Positions 1-9,196 of a stretch of DNA of 64,000 nt are shown here, one piece after another. The notes under the pieces were generated by a model. The model was not told the origin of the DNA, searched no databases, and worked only from the letters and a program-made list of their open reading frames with translations. Made by a program: the position numbers and the translations under genes. Every line of letters starts with the position of its first letter. The first letter of the stretch is position 1. This stretch comes from Flavobacteriaceae bacterium (GTDB lineage Bacteria > Bacteroidota > Bacteroidia > Flavobacteriales > Flavobacteriaceae), in contig JANQNQ010000008.1 in NCBI GenBank assembly GCA_028279515.1, forward strand, positions 124,001-188,000, read 5' to 3'.

Positions 1-473
1 TTTTCGTACGTGTACTGACTAGTGGAATTCTTCCCGTGGGAGAAGAAAAAGTGGTACAAAAGAACTTGACGGCCACGATGGCTTTCAAAGGAAGAAACAG
101 TGCCAGAATGGACATTTCTCAATTGTCACAAGGCACCGATTTCATTGCCGAAGTGACTATTAGCAATCGAACAGGAGAGCTTGTTGAAGATGTAGCGCTG
201 TCACAGATCATCCCTTCAGGATGGGAAATTGTGAATACGCGCTTCACCGATTTTGGAAATTTTGCAGAGAACAAAGCGGATCATATTGACATTAGAGATG
301 ACCGATCCAATTTCTACTTTGACCTGAAAAGACAGGAAACTCGAACCTTCAGAATTTTACTCAATGCATCCTATCTCGGCAAATACTACTTGCCAGGCAT
401 ACAATGTGAAGCCATGTATGACAATGAGTATGCGGTGCGTACTAAAGGACAATGGGTGGAAGTGGTCAAATAA
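1..473 (+). CDS. Alpha-2-macroglobulin family protein, C-terminal end (partial)
   Basis: The reading frame is open from base 3 to a TAA at 473 and runs off the left edge, so only about 156 C-terminal residues are seen. The text around 'VRVLTSGILPVGEEK' and the following beta-rich segment ('VEDVALSQIIPSGWEI', 'YLPGIQCEAMYDNEYAVRTKGQW') match the last receptor-binding-like domain of large bacterial alpha-2-macroglobulins. In Bacteroidota these are periplasmic or membrane-anchored proteins thought to trap proteases, and they are often encoded near penicillin-binding protein 1C, which is encoded here 4.6 kb downstream. The GTG at 36 is internal and not a start. Family assignment is fairly sure; the thioester region is outside the window. 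Confidence 0.8.
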   Translation, partial: FVRVLTSGILPVGEEKVVQKNLTATMAFKGRNSARMDISQLSQGTDFIAEVTISNRTGELVEDVALSQIIPSGWEIVNTRFTDFGNFAENKADHIDIRDDRSNFYFDLKRQETRTFRILLNASYLGKYYLPGIQCEAMYDNEYAVRTKGQWVEVVK

Positions 474-496
474 GCGACTCAAAACTATAGAATCCG

Positions 497-528
497 AACC
501 CCCTAGTTGCTAGGGGGCTTTCTTTTTT
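497..528 (+). terminator. Rho-independent terminator after the alpha-2-macroglobulin gene
   Basis: Arms CCCCCTAG (499-506) and CTAGGGGG (510-517) form an 8-bp stem with a 3-nt loop. A T-rich tail follows at 519-528. It lies 24 bases after the stop codon. Confidence 0.85.
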
Positions 529-624
529 AGGTTACGCTTATGAATCCATTAGCTACGTTTACAAAATAATTTAGGTAATCTGCCAAAAAACCTGAATATT
601 TGTGTTCTAAATTCCTTCCAAGTT

Positions 625-2004
625 ATGAAGAAACTACTACTATCATTCGCATTGCTTTTAGCGACTTTTACTTTTGCACAAACTCCAGAATCCATCAATT
701 ACCAAGCTGTCGTTAGAGACAGTGGGGGAAGCCCGCTTGCGGCTACCAATGTGGGTGTGCAGATTGCCATTTTAGAAGGCGCTGCCAATGGTACAGCGGT
801 CTATACTGAAACTCATACAACTACAACCAGCGACCAAGGATTGATCAATTTGCAAATTGGTGCAGGTACGACAACTGATGACCTGTCAACCATCGACTGG
901 AGCGCCAATAGCTACTTTGTGCAATTAGGCGTTGATACTGCCGGAGGAACCAACTACGCCATCATCGGTACCACTCAATTACTAAGTGTACCCTACGCTT
1001 TATATGCAAAGAATGCGAGTGGTTGGGAAGAGAATGCCAACGGTGTCGAATACGATAATGGAGATGTGATCATCTCTGAACCTGGAAGTTCATTGGTCTT
1101 GACCTCTCCTAACGGAACGCAATACGAACTGACTGTAAATGACGCGGGCGAGTTGTCACTGCCGACTTCAAATCAGTCAAGCAATACACCTACCTCTCTG
1201 TATTTATACGGAAGCTTTAACGGTTGGGATGCTGCAAATGCGCTGCAATTGACCTTTAACAGCCCTGGATTCAGCAATGGTTTTCTGGGATATAAATACT
1301 TTGCAGCGGGTACCGAAGTAAAGTTCTTGGCAGCACAGAACGAAAGTGTTGTATATGGCGGAAACGGTATCTCGGGTAATCTGGACGAAAATGCTGGAAA
1401 CATTCAAATCACCAATTCTGGCTTTTATCGCATTACCGTGTTTAACGGAATCAACTACCAGTTTGAATCTGTCAACGTCGAATTCTACAATCAGACCATG
1501 AGCTACGATGTAGGTCAGGATGAGTTTTCGATTGCTACAGCAAACTGGAGCAACGGTATCAACCGTTTTCAAATCGGGTTCTTGGACTACGGAGATAATC
1601 TTGGTGATGGTACAATCGAAGTAGGAGGCGCTACCATTGACATTCCTTCGGGTTACGCCCGTGTTGGGATTGACCTGACCATTAACTTTAATGGTTCGGG
1701 AACGTATACGATGACCTCATTGCCAGCTATACCGGCACAACTCTTTATTGACTTTGAACTTTTTGGTCCGTTTGAGATGACGCAACCCTCACTTGGCGTG
1801 TTTACCATTGCTTTAAGTGGCGCATCTGACCTCAACTTTACCTTTGTTCCGCAGACTACCTCTAATGATGGTCGTTTAGGTGGCACAAACGGGATGCTGA
1901 TCGTTGGTGGGCCCACCATCAATTCAGGGACGGCTTCTCCTACAGGAGATTACATTTTCGAGGCCAACTTTAATACGATGACCTATTCGATTACACCGAA
2001 CTAG
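625..2004 (+). CDS. Secreted protein with SusE/SusF-like beta-sandwich modules
   Basis: Protein of 459 residues with a clear signal peptide (residues 1-19, ending FTFAQ). Residues about 20-130 ('PESINYQAVVRDSGGSPLAATNVGVQ' type) are an N-terminal module common in flavobacterial secreted proteins. Residues about 190-280 and 370-459 resemble the starch-binding modules of SusE/SusF ('LYLYGSFNGWD', 'FKFLAAQ'-like strands, and a closing 'NFNTMTYSITPN'). No lipobox and no T9SS tail are visible. It is probably exported and may bind carbohydrate, but no Sus genes are next to it. A near -7 element (AATATTTG) lies at about 594-601. Its stop codon is the first base of an intergenic repeat. Function is inferred from fold-like similarity only. 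Confidence 0.6.
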   Translation: MKKLLLSFALLLATFTFAQTPESINYQAVVRDSGGSPLAATNVGVQIAILEGAANGTAVYTETHTTTTSDQGLINLQIGAGTTTDDLSTIDWSANSYFVQLGVDTAGGTNYAIIGTTQLLSVPYALYAKNASGWEENANGVEYDNGDVIISEPGSSLVLTSPNGTQYELTVNDAGELSLPTSNQSSNTPTSLYLYGSFNGWDAANALQLTFNSPGFSNGFLGYKYFAAGTEVKFLAAQNESVVYGGNGISGNLDENAGNIQITNSGFYRITVFNGINYQFESVNVEFYNQTMSYDVGQDEFSIATANWSNGINRFQIGFLDYGDNLGDGTIEVGGATIDIPSGYARVGIDLTINFNGSGTYTMTSLPAIPAQLFIDFELFGPFEMTQPSLGVFTIALSGASDLNFTFVPQTTSNDGRLGGTNGMLIVGGPTINSGTASPTGDYIFEANFNTMTYSITPN

Positions 2005-2100
2005 TTGTTAGTTTTTAGTACAGAGTACTGAGATGTGAGATGTGAGATGTCAAAATTGTCTTCACAATCCGAAGCACAACATGCGTAGGATTGGAATTTC
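2002..2100 (+). repeat. Intergenic repeat starting at a stop codon, copy 1
   Basis: The sequence begins with the TAG stop of the upstream gene (TAGTTGTTAGT) and continues with AGTACAGAGTACTGAG and GATGTGAGATGTGAGATG. It ends with a hairpin-capable part in which CAATCC (2065-2070) pairs with GGATTG (2088-2093). A 21-base stretch at 2057-2077 recurs at 7470-7490. The same style of sequence follows the stop codons of pbpC and recJ. Confidence 0.7.
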
Positions 2101-2201
2101 AATTAAATGCGCCACTAATTCACCAATGTTTAGGTGGGTTTTTCATTCCCAATAAGCAACCAAAATCGATAATAGACATCTTAATTAATAAACAACTCAT
2201 C

Positions 2202-2630
2202 ATGAAAGTCAAGTATTTTTTTAGCCTTTTTGCCACCGCAATCCTGTTATTTTCATGTTCTGAAGATGACAATAACGAAGCCAATGAAGCCAATAGTGTA
2301 GTAGGTACATGGAGGATGGTGGCCCGCAACCTAGATCCTGGGGATGGTAGCGGAGAATTTACACCCGTAACTTCGAACAAAACCATTACGTTTGAAAGCG
2401 ATGGTACGGTAACTTCAAACGGAAATCTTTGTTCTTTCTCGGTCGACTCTGATACCCCAACTTCTGGAACCTATTCTGTCGAAGAGGGAAAAATATACCC
2501 TACCGACTGTGATTTCACCTTTGGGTTCTCGGATGATTTAACATTTGAACTGGTCGATGGAGAAATGATTACGTCAGTGCTCTGCTTTGAGCCTTGCGAG
2601 GTAAAATATGTAAGACAAGAAAGTCGATAG
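2202..2630 (+). CDS. Lipocalin-like lipoprotein
   Basis: A protein of 142 residues starting at ATG 2202. Only this start puts a lipoprotein signal (MKVKYFFSLFATAILLFSC, with C at residue 19) at the N-terminus; a frame extension back to 2091 lies in repeat DNA and lacks a signal. The acidic linker SEDDNNEANEAN after the cysteine is typical of flavobacterial surface lipoproteins. The body ('VVGTWRMVARN', 'KTITFESDGTVTSNGNLCSF', 'YPTDCDFTFGF') has the GxW start and beta pattern of lipocalin-like domains in this phylum. The ligand is unknown. Confidence 0.7.
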   Translation: MKVKYFFSLFATAILLFSCSEDDNNEANEANSVVGTWRMVARNLDPGDGSGEFTPVTSNKTITFESDGTVTSNGNLCSFSVDSDTPTSGTYSVEEGKIYPTDCDFTFGFSDDLTFELVDGEMITSVLCFEPCEVKYVRQESR

Positions 2631-2640
2631 TTCAGATTTT

Positions 2641-2676
2641 ACACAACCTTCTTTAGTCCTTCCTTTTTAGGAGGGA
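2641..2676 (-). repeat. AGGAGG-type palindromic intergenic repeat, degenerate copy
   Basis: Read on the minus strand, this sequence carries CTCCTAAAAAGGA followed by AGGACTAAAGAAGGTTGTGT. That matches the repeat units at 55629-55662 and 55768-55803 apart from a few changes. It lies between two convergent genes and may also act as a weak terminator for the lipoprotein gene. Confidence 0.55.
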
Positions 2677-2686
2677 AATAAAATAA

Positions 2687-4591
2687 TCATCGCTTAATCG
2701 CAAAATGCCCTTTAAAGGTCTGGTCTTCGATGTTAATCACGTACCAATAATCAGAGGCAGGAAGGGTTTGTCCGTTAAAGGTACCGTCCCAAGACAGGGT
2801 TGTACCGTTTCCACTTTTGAGGAGTTTTCCGAAGCGATCAAAAATGTAATAGGTAGACGATGAAAAGAAACTGAGTCCCTTCACCTCAAACGTATCGTTT
2901 CGACCATCACCATTGGGCGTTACATACTTCGGAATTTCTAAATGATGAAACTGTACGGTATCAATCCCACAACCAAACGTGTCCCTAACAAAAGCTGTAT
3001 AAATTCCGCCTTCTACAAAAGGAAAGACCGGAGACGTCTGAAAATTGGTTCCGTCTAATGAATATTCGAAACTACCTTGGTTGGTGGTTTGTATCACAAC
3101 CGAAGGCCCATCTGAAAACGGAGGTTCGGACAAAATGGGCGATGTAAGCCCTGTTACTACGAAAGTCTTCACGGCGTTGCAGCCAGCGCCATTGGTCACC
3201 GTCACGGTATAGGTGCCTGGTGTATCGATTGTAATGGTCTGCGTCATCTCGTTGGTATTCCACTGATATTGGAGTCCGGCAAGACCAGCATCCAAGGTAG
3301 CCACTTCGTTAGAGCAAAGCGTTAGTGCTTCAAACGTAGAAGGCAACACAGGAATGCTATTGATCGTCAAGGTCACCGCCGTTCGCACCGGATTGATACA
3401 GTTTAACCCATTTACATAAGCTTCCGCATAATAAATCCCCGCTTGTGTAGGGGTGTAGTTATTACTGTTGGGTTCTAGCAAGTTTCCGCCAACAGGGGCA
3501 TCATACCAGGCCACTCTTCTATTATTTTCTACCGTAACTTGAAGTGCCGGAATCGCTTCGTCTTCACAAATCGTCACGTCACCAGCGCTTACTGGAGATG
3601 CAGGAATGGGTACGATATCAAATAAATAGGGTTCGGATAAAAATGAGCAAAACGGACTTCCCAGATTGCTAGGATTCTCAGCCACATTTACTCTATAATA
3701 TGTGGTTGTATTGATCGGTGGAGGTGTGTATATATTGTTGGTCGCTCCTGGAATGTCAGTCCATGTGTTACCATCAGGGCTTTCTTGCCATTGAAAAGAA
3801 TGGGTGCTGTACACTGAAAAGTCAGGAGTCGCGGTCAAGGTCGCATTCACAGGTGCATTGGACTCGCATGTCACAAAATCAACGCCACCAGAAATATCAG
3901 ATGTTATCGAAGTAAGATCTCCACATGCCGCAAAAACGATGTCGTCGATGGCTAGGTCGTTTCCACAACCACCATCTCCGTTGTTCAACATTTTAAGGAT
4001 CACCGAGCTTTGACCTGTGGCAGTTTGGAATACCAAACCATAGCGTTCCCAATTTGGAGAGCTTGTTGACCCGATATTTCCCGTATCTCCTGCTGCCAAT
4101 AAATTGGTGTCAGTAGAATCCCAAATTTCAAAACGCACATTGATCGGTATTCCGCCATTGGCACAAACGCCTGCATCAAAATCGTAGACATTTAGTAACC
4201 AAGCTGAAAATTCATAAAAGGTATCCGAGCAGAGTCCGGTAATGGTGCGATTAAAGAATTGATCCGCGGTAAAGCTTGCGTTTACGATAAAGGCCTTGCC
4301 ATCAATATCATCTTCAGTATGGTCTCCTGTATTGTGCCATGAACCTAATTGTCCCATGTCGCTCGATATGGTATATTGACCGTCCTGTGGTCCAGCACCG
4401 ACAAAGGTATAGGTTGTAAAACCAAGTGGTAAGGCGGGTCCGTTAGTAGTTCCGGTACCAAAATCTTCTTCAAAGATGGGCGCACCCTTATCTCCAGGGC
4501 AAAAACCCAACTGGGCATGACCCAATTGAAGTCCTAGCAAGCATATACATACTAGGAATACTTGTAATATCGTTGAACGTAACATAGGCAA
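2687..4591 (-). CDS. T9SS type B sorting domain protein with Ig-like repeats
   Basis: Protein of 634 residues with a signal peptide (MPMLRSTILQVFLVCICLLGLQLGHAQ). Its last 85 or so residues are a gliding-motility-associated C-terminal domain: 'KYVTPNGDGRNDTFEVKGL', 'YYIFDRFGKLL', 'WDGTFNGQTLPASDYWYVI'. This is the type B signal for export through the type IX secretion system and surface attachment. The middle holds a galactose-binding-like or MAM-like segment (about 40-225) and several Ig-like repeats ('SVSPVSAGDVTICEDEAIPALQV', 'TLTATPDFSVYSTHSFQWQESPDG'). It is probably a cell-surface adhesin-like protein. The ligand cannot be told. It is a single gene on the minus strand with nothing co-transcribed. 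Confidence 0.85.
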   Translation of the reverse strand: MPMLRSTILQVFLVCICLLGLQLGHAQLGFCPGDKGAPIFEEDFGTGTTNGPALPLGFTTYTFVGAGPQDGQYTISSDMGQLGSWHNTGDHTEDDIDGKAFIVNASFTADQFFNRTITGLCSDTFYEFSAWLLNVYDFDAGVCANGGIPINVRFEIWDSTDTNLLAAGDTGNIGSTSSPNWERYGLVFQTATGQSSVILKMLNNGDGGCGNDLAIDDIVFAACGDLTSITSDISGGVDFVTCESNAPVNATLTATPDFSVYSTHSFQWQESPDGNTWTDIPGATNNIYTPPPINTTTYYRVNVAENPSNLGSPFCSFLSEPYLFDIVPIPASPVSAGDVTICEDEAIPALQVTVENNRRVAWYDAPVGGNLLEPNSNNYTPTQAGIYYAEAYVNGLNCINPVRTAVTLTINSIPVLPSTFEALTLCSNEVATLDAGLAGLQYQWNTNEMTQTITIDTPGTYTVTVTNGAGCNAVKTFVVTGLTSPILSEPPFSDGPSVVIQTTNQGSFEYSLDGTNFQTSPVFPFVEGGIYTAFVRDTFGCGIDTVQFHHLEIPKYVTPNGDGRNDTFEVKGLSFFSSSTYYIFDRFGKLLKSGNGTTLSWDGTFNGQTLPASDYWYVINIEDQTFKGHFAIKR

Positions 4592-4750
4592 GTGGTAAAT
4601 ATAGCCAATATTAGGCGATGCGTCCTATTGGTCGAAATTCTTTAACAAAATGACGCCTTCAGTATAGAAAAAAGAACATTTGACCAAAAGTACGTGATGG
4701 AATCCTCGCCCTATTGCTGTATCTTAGATGCAGGTAAACAACCCGCTAAC

Positions 4751-5065
4751 ATGACATCAGAATTTAAACCGTATTATGCCGTTATCTTCACCTCTATTCG
4801 TACTGAGGGAGATGACGAAGGCTATGCAAAGATGGCCCAACAAATGGAAGCATTGGCAAAGCAACAGCCGGGCTTTTTGGGCTTTGAAAGCGCCCGAGAA
4901 GAATTGGGCGTGACCATCAGCTATTGGGAGAGCCTCGAGCATATCAAAGCTTGGAAGCGACACACCAACCATCTTGTTGCGCAACGAAAGGGAAGGGAGG
5001 AATGGTATCAATGGTACCGCACCAGAATATGTAAAGTAGAACGAGAGTATGAGTTCTCCATTTGA
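4751..5065 (+). CDS. Antibiotic biosynthesis monooxygenase (ABM) fold protein
   Basis: A protein of 104 residues with the ABM/YqjZ-like dimeric ferredoxin fold: 'YYAVIFTSIRT', 'MEALAKQQPGFLGFESAREELGVTISYWESLEHIKAWKRHTNHLVAQRKGREEWY'. Start ATG 4751 is chosen because it gives the usual family length; the frame is open back to 4694 but that extension has no family similarity. Its TGA stop overlaps the TTG start of pbpC by four bases (TTGA, 5062-5065), so the two are translationally coupled. The substrate is unknown. The family includes heme-degrading and quinone-oxidising enzymes as well as uncharacterised members. Confidence 0.75.
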   Translation: MTSEFKPYYAVIFTSIRTEGDDEGYAKMAQQMEALAKQQPGFLGFESAREELGVTISYWESLEHIKAWKRHTNHLVAQRKGREEWYQWYRTRICKVEREYEFSI

Positions 5066-7410
5066 AACGAATTATACACTACATAAAACGCCATAAAAAG
5101 CGATCGGTAATTGTACTCATCTTACTTATCGCCTACTATTTCTGTTTGCCAAGGCAATTATTCGATGACCCTACCTCTACGGTCGTTCAAAGCGTTGAAG
5201 GAGAACTCTTGGGAGCCAAGATCGCTACTGATGGGCAATGGCGTTTTCCTGCGTCGGACAGCATTCCTGAAAAATTTAAGCAGTGCATTCTTTATTTTGA
5301 AGATCAGCATTTTTACAAGCATCCGGGGTTTAATCCAGTATCGATCTTTAACGCCATGCAGCAAAATGCCAAAGCAGGCAAAGTGGTTCGTGGAGGCAGC
5401 ACGCTTACCCAGCAAGTTATTCGGCTTTCGAGAAAAGGAAAAGAGCGCACCTATTTTGAAAAGCTTATCGAAGTGATTTTGGCAACACGTTTGGAGTTTC
5501 GATCTTCAAAAGATGATATCTTAAAACTATACGCCTCGCATGCCCCTTTTGGCGGAAATGTAGTTGGCTTAGACATGGCTTCTTGGAGATACTTTGGAGT
5601 GCAGCCGCATCAGCTTTCATGGGCCGAAAGCGCCACGTTGGCTGTTTTACCGAATGCCCCTAGTTTAATCTTTCCGGGGAAAAATAAAGAACGGCTTCAG
5701 GCGAAACGCGACCGTCTTTTAAAAAAGTTACACGACGAGGGTGTTATCGACCAGATCTCGTATGAATTAGCTGTTGCCGAAGACCTTCCGCAGAAACCAT
5801 TTCCGTTACCACAAATTGCACCTCATTTGGTCGAACGTATGGCCAAAACACATACCGGAGAACGGATTACGACTTCGATTCCATATCACACGCAAAACAA
5901 TGTAAATCGCATTGTCTCTACCTATCACAACATCTTTAAGCAAGGCGGGGTTCACAATATGGCCGTTTTGGTGTTAGATGTAGAAACGAGAGAGGTGCTT
6001 AGTTACGTCGGAAACAGCCCTACTGACAAAGAGCATGAAAAGGACGTAGATATCATCATCTCTGCAAGAAGCACGGGTAGTATTCTAAAGCCCTTTTTAT
6101 ATGCTGCCATGCTCGATTCGGGCGAATTGTTGCCTGATGCCTTGGTGGCCGACATCCCAACATCGATCGCAGGGTATAGCCCGAAGAATTTTAGTGAATC
6201 GTATGATGGGGCCGTTCCGGCAAAGCGGGCGTTAGCGCGCTCTTTGAATGTTCCGGCGATTCGATTGCTTCAATCGTACAGCTTGCAAAAGTTTCGCGAA
6301 CAACTAAAGTACTTCGACCTAAATGACATCGATCGTTCTGCTGATCATTACGGACTTTCCCTCATCTTAGGTGGAGCCGAAAGTAGCTTGTGGGACCTCT
6401 GCAAAAGCTATGCGAATCTGGCTTCCACCTTACATCATTTCAATGAGACATCGAGCGAATATTTTACTCAAGAATTTCGGTCGCCTTCTTTTTTCCGTCA
6501 AGCGGAAGTTGATTTCGGAGAACGCACCCAAGAGAAACCGCTCTTTGACGCCGGAAGCATTTATCTTACGTTCGAGGCTATGAAAGACGTGAATCGACCC
6601 GAGGGTGATGAGGCTTGGGAATTTTACGACTCAAGCATCAAAGTAGCCTGGAAAACAGGAACCAGTTTTGGCAATCGTGACGCATGGGCCATAGGTGTTA
6701 CTAAAGACCATGTAGTTGGTGTTTGGGTGGGCAATGCCGACGGCGAAGGGAAACCTGGACTCACAGGCGTTACAGCTGCAGCGCCTATATTATTTGATGT
6801 GTTTGACATCTTACCTCATTCGGAATGGTTTAAACCTCCTTATGACGAATTGATCGAAGTGGAGGTTTGCGAAGATAGCGGCTATTTGGCAACGGCCATC
6901 TGCCCGAAAAAAACACAATGGGTGCCTGCTGTCGGGACCCGTGCTGATGCTTGTTCGTTTCATCAAACCGTACATTTAGATTCAAACTTACAGTATCGCA
7001 TCAATACCTCTTGTTCTCCTATCGATGAAATGGTGACGCAATCTTGGTTTGTGCTGCCACCAACCATGGAATACTATTTTAAGAACAGCAATGTCACCTA
7101 TCGATCCTTACCGCCGTATCGCAGCGATTGTTTGGGCAGTGAAACTACTTCGATGGAATTTATCTTTCCGAAAGGGCCTAGCAAAGTATTTCTTCCGAAG
7201 GATTTTGAAGGAGATACCAACGAACTTGTGCTAAAGCTTGCGCATACCCAACCCGACACAACCGTTTTTTGGTATTTAAATGACCTATATATGGGAACGA
7301 CCCAAACCTTTCATGAGTTTGCCATTTTACCTGAAGCTGGGATTCATACTATTACAGTAGTAGATGAGTTTGGCAATGAGGTCGTGCAGACGATTGAGGT
7401 TAGGAAGTAG
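5062..7410 (+). CDS. pbpC: Penicillin-binding protein 1C (peptidoglycan glycosyltransferase/transpeptidase)
   Basis: A bifunctional cell-wall synthase of 782 residues, starting at TTG 5062. One membrane anchor lies at residues 15-28. The GT51 glycosyltransferase domain has its catalytic glutamate at E80 in EDQHFY and the motif RGGSTLTQQ at 110-118. The transpeptidase domain carries S340-I-L-K343, S394-L-N396 and KTG at 531-533. A C-terminal BiPBP_C-type beta domain follows (about 690-782). Length and order match PbpC. It works in the periplasm on lipid II. It follows the ABM-fold gene with a 4-base overlap. In many bacteria pbpC sits beside an alpha-2-macroglobulin gene, and here the end of one lies at the window start, separated by five genes. 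Confidence 0.95.
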   Translation: MKRIIHYIKRHKKRSVIVLILLIAYYFCLPRQLFDDPTSTVVQSVEGELLGAKIATDGQWRFPASDSIPEKFKQCILYFEDQHFYKHPGFNPVSIFNAMQQNAKAGKVVRGGSTLTQQVIRLSRKGKERTYFEKLIEVILATRLEFRSSKDDILKLYASHAPFGGNVVGLDMASWRYFGVQPHQLSWAESATLAVLPNAPSLIFPGKNKERLQAKRDRLLKKLHDEGVIDQISYELAVAEDLPQKPFPLPQIAPHLVERMAKTHTGERITTSIPYHTQNNVNRIVSTYHNIFKQGGVHNMAVLVLDVETREVLSYVGNSPTDKEHEKDVDIIISARSTGSILKPFLYAAMLDSGELLPDALVADIPTSIAGYSPKNFSESYDGAVPAKRALARSLNVPAIRLLQSYSLQKFREQLKYFDLNDIDRSADHYGLSLILGGAESSLWDLCKSYANLASTLHHFNETSSEYFTQEFRSPSFFRQAEVDFGERTQEKPLFDAGSIYLTFEAMKDVNRPEGDEAWEFYDSSIKVAWKTGTSFGNRDAWAIGVTKDHVVGVWVGNADGEGKPGLTGVTAAAPILFDVFDILPHSEWFKPPYDELIEVEVCEDSGYLATAICPKKTQWVPAVGTRADACSFHQTVHLDSNLQYRINTSCSPIDEMVTQSWFVLPPTMEYYFKNSNVTYRSLPPYRSDCLGSETTSMEFIFPKGPSKVFLPKDFEGDTNELVLKLAHTQPDTTVFWYLNDLYMGTTQTFHEFAILPEAGIHTITVVDEFGNEVVQTIEVRK

Positions 7411-7578
7411 TTAGTATTGAGATGTGAGATACACCTACGCATAAAGCTTCGGTGTATGAGGATGAGATGTGTCTTCACAATCCGAAGCACGGAGTGCGAA
7501 GGGTTGAGATGTGAGAAAAGTACAAAGTATTAAGTACAGAGTTCAAAAGGGAATGTCATTCTCGCGAATGCGAGAATC
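7408..7578 (+). repeat. Intergenic repeat starting at a stop codon, copy 2, with a dRS3-like palindrome
   Basis: Starting at the TAG stop of pbpC, the sequence reads TAGTTAGTATTGAGATGTGAG. Then come two hairpin-capable pieces; the second shares a 21-base block (7470-7490) with 2057-2077. Next are AGTACAAAGTATTAAGTACAGAG and the palindrome ATTCTCGC-GAAT-GCGAGAAT (7558-7577). The rest, to 7650, shows nothing recognisable. This fills the 240-bp gap between two convergent genes. Confidence 0.7.
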
Positions 7579-7650
7579 TGCCCCAATCTTATCTTTCAAT
7601 TTACAAAATTCAACTCCTTCTTTTTAACGCTGCTAGTTTCTCTTCTATTC

Positions 7651-9114
7651 CTACTGCCTAAGCCAATTTTCAGCTTCTTCGGTATACCAATGTCGTGAGA
7701 AGTTTTTTGCGTTTGCTACATTTTTGAAATGGTGTGACGCTTTAGAAAGATCTCCTTTTCGATCGTAAAAGGTGCCTAAGTAGGTTCTCACATATGGATT
7801 GTTAGGGTCTTTCTCTAAAAGTGTTTTTCCTATCGCTTCGATATGGGTGTCAAAGTCATTGAAGGGACCTAGATTCCTGTAAAAAGCCACGTCTTTTAAG
7901 AACGATAAATTGTGTAGCAGACCAAGGTCTGCATATTCAGTGTAGTTTGGATATTTTTCAAAGACCCGTTTCAATAAAGCCGCACTGGACTGTATTTTAC
8001 TGGAATCATACCGTGCCATAAAGGATTCTGCCAGGGCTTGGGCCAAAACAAGGTCGCGCGTTACTTCTCGATGTTTATCAAAATTGATTGTATTTGGCTC
8101 GTGAAACAAGGCCATTTCTGGAGCATCTATGATATAGTTTTTCAAGAAGCTTAATGCGAATAAAGAAGAGGTCAGGTTTCCATACATCAGTCTCGCGGGG
8201 TCGCTCATTAGGTTGTTGTTTGCTAACAAAATCAAGGTTGTGTTTTTTGATGGAATCTTCACAAACAGACTCGAATAACAATCGTATTGGCCATAACCCC
8301 ATATCGCATCTACACCATAGACTTTTTGGTTGAAAACTCCGTGTCCATAGGGTAAGCCCTCTTTAAACGGAGTAATCATTTTAATGAGGTTGGCTTCTTT
8401 CAATAGTGTATTGGGTTTGAGGAATTTGCTCAGTTTCAACAGATCTCTAGTGTCAGAAACAAGTCCGGCTGACGTTGAGAAGCCATATTCTAGTCTTCCT
8501 TTTTCAACGCCGTTGTCTAACATATACGGAGAAGCAAGTCGTTCTTTAAACAGCGCAACGGTAGCAGAATCTTTGAGGAAAAAGGTGTTTTGCAATTTCA
8601 TTGGCGAAAACAATTCAGCCTTGAATAATTCTGCCAACGATTTTTTCCCTGCCTTTTCAAGAACTGGTGTTAGGGCTCCGAAGCGTGTGCTATAGTAAAA
8701 ATGTTCTCCGACAGCTCCTTGTGAGGTATGAGAAATCACATGCTTTAGTTGAACAGAATCGCCAACTTGTTGACCTCCGATATATTTGCTGAGTGAATCT
8801 TCAAGGGATAGTTTGCCTTGTTCTTCGAGCTTCATGGCCAGAAGACCCGAAAAGATCTTGGTGAGGGATGCTACCGGAAACAAGGTGGTCGAATCAACAA
8901 GGGTCTTTGTCTCTATATCGGCAAAGCCCAAATAATTCTCGTATACGATTTGACCATCCTGCTCAATAACGGCGGCCATTCCGGGTATGTTGAAATACGC
9001 TTGAAGCTGGGCGAGTTCGGATGAAAATGTATCGTTGTTGTTATTCACAGTGCTGTTCTCTTTCGAACAACTCAAAAGTAGAAGAACTAAAAGAACCGAA
9101 AGGATGTGTTTCAT
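7651..9114 (-). CDS. Beta-lactamase-family serine hydrolase lipoprotein with C-terminal TPR region
   Basis: A lipoprotein of 487 residues (MKHILSVLLVLLLLSC, cysteine 16). Residues about 40-340 form a class C beta-lactamase/DD-peptidase-like domain: the SxxK motif is SLTK ('FPVASLTKIFSGLL'). The usual second motif YxN reads Y-S-T here ('FYYSTRFGAL'), so the conserved asparagine is replaced by threonine (codon ACA). 'HTSQG' also departs from the usual HTSGL. The last 130 or so residues contain TPR-like helices ('ALAESFMARYDSSKIQSSAALLKRVFEKYPN', 'DPNNPYVRTYLGTFYDRKGDLSKASHHFKNV'). It is likely periplasmic. The substrate is unknown and activity could be reduced. A second, more canonical relative is encoded immediately upstream on the same strand. 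Confidence 0.8.
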   Translation of the reverse strand: MKHILSVLLVLLLLSCSKENSTVNNNNDTFSSELAQLQAYFNIPGMAAVIEQDGQIVYENYLGFADIETKTLVDSTTLFPVASLTKIFSGLLAMKLEEQGKLSLEDSLSKYIGGQQVGDSVQLKHVISHTSQGAVGEHFYYSTRFGALTPVLEKAGKKSLAELFKAELFSPMKLQNTFFLKDSATVALFKERLASPYMLDNGVEKGRLEYGFSTSAGLVSDTRDLLKLSKFLKPNTLLKEANLIKMITPFKEGLPYGHGVFNQKVYGVDAIWGYGQYDCYSSLFVKIPSKNTTLILLANNNLMSDPARLMYGNLTSSLFALSFLKNYIIDAPEMALFHEPNTINFDKHREVTRDLVLAQALAESFMARYDSSKIQSSAALLKRVFEKYPNYTEYADLGLLHNLSFLKDVAFYRNLGPFNDFDTHIEAIGKTLLEKDPNNPYVRTYLGTFYDRKGDLSKASHHFKNVANAKNFSRHWYTEEAENWLRQ

Positions 9115-9196
9115 AGATGCCTTAGTTTATATATAGACTTTGGAGTTTTAGCCGTGTTACACTTCCAAAAAAAGAAGCAGAAAATGTGCGTTGCCT

